Below are positions 61,901 to 64,000 of a stretch of 64,000 bases of DNA, one piece after another. Position 1 is the first letter of the stretch. Each line of letters begins with the position of its first letter. Made by a program: the position numbers and the translations under genes. The stretch is from Tubulanus polymorphus (taxonomy: Eukaryota; Nemertea; Palaeonemertea; Tubulaniformes; Tubulanidae), in assembly GCF_964204645.1 (NCBI RefSeq), contig NC_134031.1, positions 7,662,501-7,726,500 of the forward strand. Reading direction: 5' to 3'. The notes beneath the pieces were generated by a model. That model was not told the origin of the DNA and searched no databases. It saw nothing but the letters and a program-made list of their open reading frames with translations.

Positions 61901-63059
61901 AGATGATCGCAAAATTTCAAAGCCGTCGTATGGAGGATCAACGTTGCTCATTCCGACTGTTACAGAGTGCCAGTCGTCAGGATTCGACAGAAAAAGGTTA
62001 GTAGATTTTTTAAACATAATTACTCTTTCACATTTTGCCCGTATGAAGACTTAAGTAAACTAAGTAACTTAAGCCTAACTTAAGTCATAAATCCAACCCG
62101 ATTGTCAGATTTTAAGGCATTGGCAACCAGTCGCCAATTTTTCAGTCGGGGAATTTTTGCGACATGAGCGTACTAAGATCATAACGACTGATCAGTCGTA
62201 AGCACAATTGAATATACTTACGTAGATTCATCTATCCAGGAAGGTAATGAATTCAAAATCATTTTAACGACTTAACTCTGAAAGTGACGTCACTATCGTG
62301 ATCCAGACGGTAGTGACTGTTGAAGTCGAAAGGCTTGATATAAGTCTCTACCTATCGTATTCAGAGTAAAGTGTAAAAATGATTTTGATTTAGGCACAAT
62401 CATTAGGATCGTACATGTTCAAATTCATACCACAATCGGAGCTAATCTTTTGTGACCTGAGTGAACTTACGACCGATCGTAAGATCATAACCAATGAACA
62501 GCGACATCGCACGGACTAGAGCATCCGATTCAAAATTATCGTGCATCTCAAGTGACCTGAGTGAAGCTGATATCAGTCAGACAAATGAGTCTTGGCCAAG
62601 GCGGCGACTTGAACTCGCGACATAGGATTGGATCTTCGTGCGAGTTAGGCTTAAGTGACGGCAAACTGTACCTGCTAAAATAATTATCATAAAGACATTC
62701 TCAGGTGTCAAGGAAAAAAAATTGCATGTACCGGTAGATAGATTTTAATATTGTGTTCTCATTGACAAAAAGATGAAAAGAATCAGAATCTATAATGTGT
62801 GGGGGCCATGTTTAATTTTTTTTTTCTCAATACAGTTGTTGTATTGCATTTTATATGAAATTGTATTGCAGCCAATAAACAGACTGAAGATTTCCTCGAC
62901 ATGGTCGCAGGGATACAAGGTTCACGAATGAACGATCAACGGGCTGAATTACCATTGTTCCCTGGTCTCCACGCCAGTGACGCTGTCAGGGAACTACTGC
63001 GTGAAAAGAAAGATAGCCACCCGGACGATGCGTTTTTTGAAATGTTAATGCGATGTCAG
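37750..63059 (+). CDS. GPSM2: GPSM2/LGN/Pins orthologue, 11 coding exons, 3' end outside window
   Basis: Adaptor of the cortical force-generating complex: TPRs bind NuMA or Inscuteable, GoLoco motifs bind GDP-bound G-alpha-i at the plasma membrane, and together they orient the mitotic spindle. Coding exons: 37731-37970, 42071-42206, 45547-45689, 46990-47113, 47613-47728, 49099-49363, 56229-56323, 57265-57382, 58422-58586, 61864-61996, 62872-63059. All junctions are GT-AG and phase-compatible, giving about 568 residues from the ATG at 37750. Residues 1-~365 form the TPR array, ~366-465 the linker with the RRRSMENLE phosphosite block, 470-489 GoLoco 1, 511-530 GoLoco 2, and 557-568 the start of GoLoco 3. 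The human protein starts with a closely similar peptide and has four GoLocos, so at least one and a half more motifs are expected beyond 64000. No stops or frameshifts. Confidence 0.95.
38527..38947. mobile_element. 421-bp MITE, ends AAAGCCTG...CACAGGG
   Basis: Left TIR AAAGCCTGTTGCGCACAGGG; right end CCCTGTGTGCCCCAGGCTTA is its inverted copy with few changes. The interior carries TTGCTC/GAGCAA and CAACATCAAACATGTTTA blocks, also present in the partial copy at 48742-48930. Lies in GPSM2 intron 1. Confidence 0.8.
39452..39582. mobile_element. 131-bp foldback with G-run and nested hairpin
   Basis: Outer arms 39452-39492 and 39544-39582 pair (GGTTTTATATACTGGTATAA against its inverted copy). Inside is a run of 12 G, a T and 7 G (39492-39511), then an inner pair CTAACTTAATT / AATTGAGTTAG. 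The whole element is a two-level palindrome. Confidence 0.8.
39645..39830 (+). CDS. Exon-like island in GPSM2 intron 1 (unidentified)
   Basis: A 186-base segment after CCCGTACTTATAG and before GTAACC, open in one frame with CpG-rich codons and a protein-like reading (NVFVYVVDITPGVIGCESVG, ...KKFIGRQILINTGRCMDVTT...). It does not resemble TPR or GoLoco sequence. Its phases (in 2, out 2) match the surrounding GPSM2 intron, but the junction TG|A with the next exon would create TGA, and reading on unspliced gives TGG TAA. It could be an alternative terminal or poison exon, an exon of a nested gene, or a captured fragment. I do not recognise the protein. Confidence 0.35.
42071..42206 (+). CDS. GPSM2: GPSM2 exon, TPR2-3 region
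   Basis: Acceptor AATTTCAG, donor GTAAGT. Phase 2 in, 0 out. 45 codons reading TLGDKLGEAKASGNLGNTFK, then VLGKFDEAIACCQRHLDISR: the LGN signature with LGNxxxxLGxF and the CCQRHLDISREL helix. Confidence 0.95.
43553..43735 (+). pseudogene. Possible MADF-domain remnant
   Basis: One frame reads IDELIELLQ, an in-frame TAA (43592-43594), then RPYLYDPTILDHVNATEITT, SIWLAITEKNG and ending ISAMW. This matches the spacing of the MADF/Myb-SANT-like fold (LIxLLxxRPxLYDxxxxDY...W..IA), found in transcription factors and in proteins carried by PIF/Harbinger transposons. The stop, and lack of splice sites, point to a dead copy. Confidence 0.4.
43905..44065 (+). pseudogene. Possible DIRS/LTR-type reverse-transcriptase remnant
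   Basis: LDLKDTYFKV in one frame, then YFRMKKKGSLYQLYALP in a second frame, in the order and spacing of the palm motif LDLKDAYFxxxx...YxFxxLPFGL. A frame change and stops lie between. Only about 50 residues are recognisable. Confidence 0.4.
45547..45689 (+). CDS. GPSM2: GPSM2 exon, TPR3 with insert
   Basis: Acceptor TTGTAG, donor GTGAGT. VGEARALYNLGNVYHAKGKH followed by a Gly/His-rich insert and DPGEFPQEVKDCLQRATEFY. The insert between the two helices is a known hallmark of LGN/Pins TPR3. Ends in phase 2 (GA|A, Glu). Confidence 0.95.
45690..46989 (+). other. GPSM2: GPSM2 intron 3
   Basis: A worn fragment of the CCACCAGG family may lie at 45893-45990 (ATAGACGGAATCGAGTTATT). Short chance frames only. 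Confidence 0.4.
46990..47113 (+). CDS. GPSM2: GPSM2 exon, TPR4
   Basis: Acceptor TATTTTGCAG, donor GTACAT (a weaker +3 context). Reads EANLRIVRELQDRAAQGRAC, then GNLGNTHYLLGNFKQAITYH and EE. Phase 2 in, 0 out. Confidence 0.95.
47613..47728 (+). CDS. GPSM2: GPSM2 exon, TPR5
   Basis: Acceptor with a long T tract, donor GTAGGT. RLSIAKEFGDKSAERRAYSN, then LGNAHIFLGEFDQAAEHYK (last codon AA|G). Phase 0 in, 2 out. Confidence 0.95.
47729..49098 (+). other. GPSM2: GPSM2 intron 5
   Basis: GGGTTCGAATCC at 47922-47933 is a box B-like sequence, perhaps a SINE remnant. The stretch 48742-48930 is a partial MITE. The 48522-48713 frame is not supported. Confidence 0.4.
48742..48930. repeat. Partial copy of the 38527 MITE
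   Basis: Starts TAAAGCCTGGCGCACATAGG and carries the same TTGCTC, GAATGAAAAA, ATCAAACATGTTT and AAAATTGCTCA blocks as 38527-38947. The right TIR is missing. Confidence 0.65.
49099..49363 (+). CDS. GPSM2: GPSM2 exon, TPR6-TPR7 and start of TPR8
   Basis: Acceptor CATTTCAG, donor GTGAGT; 265 bases, the longest exon. Reads KTLQIAKQLTDKALEAQACY, SLGNTYTLLRDYETAIEYH, then RVGEGRACWSLGNAHTALGN and ANRHLEISEE. Phase 2 in, 0 out. The frame continuing past 49363 is intronic. Confidence 0.96.
50029..51256 (+). mobile_element. CCACCAGGGGGCG-family element, full-length-like copy
   Basis: Begins AGCCCACTTGGGACTTTAGT and ends CCCAAGTGGGCATGTTGTCC plus TGGACCCCTAGTTTTT, so AGCCCACTTGGGA is repeated inverted near the right end. 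The 5' third has a CCGTCCGTCCG run and an AAGATGGCCG block. The 3' half is an internal tandem array of ~154-bp units. CTCF-like cores lie at 50719-50731 (CCACCAGGGGGCG), 50873-50885, 51026-51038 and 51163-51175 (TCACCAGGGGGCG/A). No coding capacity. Confidence 0.8.
51945..52433 (-). other. 162-codon open frame, function and reality uncertain
   Basis: The second-longest frame in the window without a known counterpart. It has no recognisable domain, the codons are AT-rich like the surroundings, and no acceptor or initiation context stands out. It could be a worn transposon gene or chance. Confidence 0.2.
52573..52922 (+). repeat. Truncated copy of the CCACCAGGGGGCG family
   Basis: Two internal units, with TTCACCAGGGGGTG (52714-52727) and a more decayed CTCACCAGAGGGTG (52845-52858), then the 3' end GGACCCCTAGA. 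Confidence 0.7.
53701..54825 (+). mobile_element. CCACCAGGGGGCG-family element, second long copy
   Basis: Same ends as 50029-51256 and the same orientation. The GTCC-type microsatellite (53766-53787) is expanded here. CTCF-like cores lie at 54426-54438 (CCACCAGGGGGCG), 54580-54592 (TCACCAGGGGGCG) and 54734-54746 (TCACCAGGGGACG), an exact 154-bp spacing; one unit fewer than the first copy. Confidence 0.8.
55148..55612. mobile_element. 465-bp TIR element, ends TAAAGCTAGGC
   Basis: Left end TAAAGCTAGGCATACATCGA, then GACTGGAGACAACTAGTTG. The right end is the inverted copy: CAACTAGTTGTCTCCAATCG, then CGATGTAGGCTAGGCTTA. Repeated TAGTTGC / GCAACTA motifs fill the interior. Confidence 0.8.
56229..56323 (+). 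CDS. GPSM2: GPSM2 exon, end of TPR domain
   Basis: Acceptor TTTTTACAG, donor GTAGGC. IGDQTGQATAQMNLADLKTV then LGINSDVTDSF; equivalent to the capping helix of the vertebrate TPR array (VGDKSGELTARLNLSDL). Phase 0 in, 2 out (AG|T, Ser). Confidence 0.95.
56324..57264 (+). other. GPSM2: GPSM2 intron 7
   Basis: No repeat or exon recognised. The 71-codon frame at 57018-57233 has no splice support. Confidence 0.4.
57265..57382 (+). CDS. GPSM2: GPSM2 exon, linker with conserved phosphosite
   Basis: Acceptor ATATATCGTAG, donor GTATTA. Ser/Thr-rich start, then QRRRSMENLELMKLTPDK. This block matches the LGN linker RRHSMENMELMKLTPEK, whose phosphorylated Ser is known in vertebrates and flies to bind the guanylate-kinase domain of Dlg/SAP97. 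The Ser is residue 393 counting from the ATG at 37750. Phase 2 in, 0 out. Confidence 0.95.
57383..58421 (+). other. GPSM2: GPSM2 intron 8
   Basis: A C-run at 57470-57482 is the only distinctive feature. Confidence 0.4.
58422..58586 (+). CDS. GPSM2: GPSM2 exon, basic linker
   Basis: 55 codons, LLDDRQNVTNGARPKLKARM, then a Lys/Arg-rich stretch and RAATVSVTDVKQR. Placed at acceptor TTTTTTAAAG|CTT, because the alternative TTTTAG six bases on would open ATG...TAA. Donor GTAAGC. Phase 0 at both ends, so it could be skipped without changing frame. Sequence is poorly conserved here in the family; the support is frame continuity, coding character and splice sites. Confidence 0.82.
58888..59679. mobile_element. 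Possible TIR element, ends CAGGGGTGTCACTAG
   Basis: Left CAGGGGTGTCACTAG and right CTGGTGACACCATG are imperfect inverted copies. AAGGGGGATT / CTTAAGGGGGAATT flank the nested TTAA element on both sides. Boundaries are uncertain. Confidence 0.4.
59028..59315. mobile_element. 288-bp piggyBac-like MITE with TTAA target duplication
   Basis: Begins CCCTTTCAGTGC and ends GCACTGAAAGGG, a perfect 12-bp TIR, with TTAA immediately outside on both sides (59024-59027, 59316-59319). Inside are CACCGCAGTGCGGTG and CACCGCACTGCAGTG, two near-palindromes. TTAA duplication plus CCC termini are the marks of the piggyBac superfamily. Non-autonomous. Confidence 0.88.
61864..61996 (+). CDS. GPSM2: GPSM2 exon, GoLoco 1
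   Basis: Acceptor TGTGCAG, donor GTTAGT. VLSAESDEDNFMEMIAKFQS then RRMEDQRCSF. This is a full GoLoco/GPR motif with the F..M...QS.R..DQR core; the Arg of DQR (residue 488) is the finger that contacts GDP in G-alpha-i. The acidic residues before Phe match LGN. Phase 0 in, 1 out. Confidence 0.95.
61997..62871 (+). other. GPSM2: GPSM2 intron 10 with a possible MITE
   Basis: Positions 62068-62658 are bounded by ACTTAAGCCTAACTTAAGTC and its approximate inverse GCGAGTTAGGCTTAAGTGAC, a ~590-bp candidate TIR element full of ACGACTGATC / GATCGTAAG blocks. It would be another member of the AAGCC-ended group. Confidence 0.5.
62872..63059 (+). CDS. GPSM2: GPSM2 exon, GoLoco 2 and first half of GoLoco 3
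   Basis: Acceptor TATTGCAG, donor GTAAGA. TEDFLDMVAGIQGSRMNDQR (residues 510-529) is GoLoco 2. After a 27-residue spacer, DDAFFEMLMRCQ starts GoLoco 3 and is cut by the intron exactly after Gln, so the next exon must begin with a residue-x-R-x-x-DQR half. No such exon occurs before 64000. Phase 1 in, 0 out. Confidence 0.95.
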
Positions 63060-64000
63060 GTAAGAAGACAATTTCATGTATCGAGAATTTCAAGTTCACT
63101 AAAATCAATCAATTAAAGTCGAGTGGAAGTTAACTTGCGGCCACTTGCAAAGTGATCAGTTGCAACAGGTCACAAATGGCCGCGCACAGGTCAACTGCGA
63201 CCAGGAGAGACGTTTATGTCGCATCGCAGATAGTGGAATGTGTGGGTCTCATTGTGGCTGGCAGTTGCTAGGGCGCATAGATGGACGGGTCGTTGTTTAC
63301 TGGCGGAGAATTACGTCACAACTAGTCAAAAGCAGTTGCAAGGTCACCCTACACTACATGTATATTATCATAAATGTAGTTACAACAGCTGACTCGAGTC
63401 ATCATGTTTATTGAAATGTTTTTCAATATAATGTCTCTTCTTTTACGAAATAGCGTCTCGATAAACGGTGTTTATCAGTCACTAAACAGGCCAGAAAATG
63501 CTACTCTTTTGTGTGTGACTAGCAAATACTAGATCACACAGATCCCAGTTTCAGGACAAGCGCTGAAATAGATTGAAGCTTCATTATTGAAATGGAAGAG
63601 AGAACTAACGATGAAGCGGTCTGGTTTCTGAATGATCAAATGTAATCCTGCTTGTACACATACAGTGAATCTATATCATTGATAGCGGTAACTCAATGGT
63701 TACTGTATGCACATTCGTGATTGTCTGCATCCTGATAGGTATCTATCTGTCTGAACTGGTACCGTGGCTATCACGTTTGTCGAAAAAGATTGTGTGGTCC
63801 AATAAACATTTATAAAAATTTCACTATATATGTTGCATTAACGACCTATAAGGTTACATCACAAATCTAGTACAACATACACTCACTGTGTAGCTCAAGT
63901 GGTAAAGCGGTAACAGTCAGATGAGAAATTTGGCTCTCGCATAGGGAATCCATTTTTCTAGAAACCTTTGTGTTTCTTTTTACTACATGTACTTAGTTTT
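63060..64000 (+). other. GPSM2: Start of GPSM2 intron 11; SINE-like head near end
   Basis: Positions 63130-63370 hold repeated AGTTGCAA / GGTCAC motifs, like the interior of the 55148 element. TGTAGCTCAAGTGGTAAAGC at 63888-63907 is box A-like and probably starts a tRNA-derived SINE. No exon seen. Confidence 0.5.

Noticed and set aside
1-64000. CRISPR arrays, operons, phage or plasmid features
   Set aside because: None present; the window is eukaryotic nuclear DNA with spliced genes.

Overview
The window is AT-rich nuclear DNA from an animal: genes split by GT-AG introns, AATAAA poly(A) signals just after stop codons, long repeat-filled introns, and tRNA-derived SINE and LINE remnants. Repeat composition and protein similarity fit a marine invertebrate, perhaps a lophotrochozoan, but the species cannot be fixed from sequence alone. 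There is nothing bacterial or viral-genome-like, and no CRISPR array.

Only one gene is recognised with confidence: an orthologue of GPSM2 (LGN/Pins), the spindle-orientation adaptor, on the + strand. Eleven coding exons from 37731 to 63059 join without a phase conflict into about 568 residues: the full TPR domain, the phospho-regulated linker, two complete GoLoco motifs and the first half of a third. The 3' end lies beyond the window. Introns carry transposon-derived sequence, including two long copies of one repeat family in the 6.9-kb intron between 49363 and 56229.

The left 37 kb is gene-poor and built largely from mobile-element debris. Layout: 1-2540 repeat fragment and a 2.3-kb element with 41-bp terminal inverted repeats (TIRs); 3760-4170 LINE reverse-transcriptase remnant (- strand); 5316-6434 and 17339-18420 two copies of a 1.1-kb TIR element in opposite orientation; 7.8 kb a SINE; 10.7-11.1 kb a 117-bp tandem array; 14.2-16.9 kb a possible three-exon small gene; 20.5-21.4 kb a TIR element with a clear 5-bp target duplication; 23.7 kb a 200-bp palindrome; 26.2-26.8 kb the 3' part of a rhodopsin-like GPCR, probably a pseudogene; 27.6 kb a possible - strand exon; 32.9-33.4 kb a convincing - strand terminal exon of an unidentified protein with a DGAHR motif.

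The most interesting non-gene signal is an interspersed family, with copies near 0, 6.5, 50, 52.6 and 53.7 kb, whose internal ~154-bp repeats each carry a motif very close to the CTCF core (CCACCAGGGGGCG). Two long copies sit inside a GPSM2 intron. A second theme is several small TIR families whose ends share an AAGC...CACA layout. I did not find a clearly new multi-gene system.
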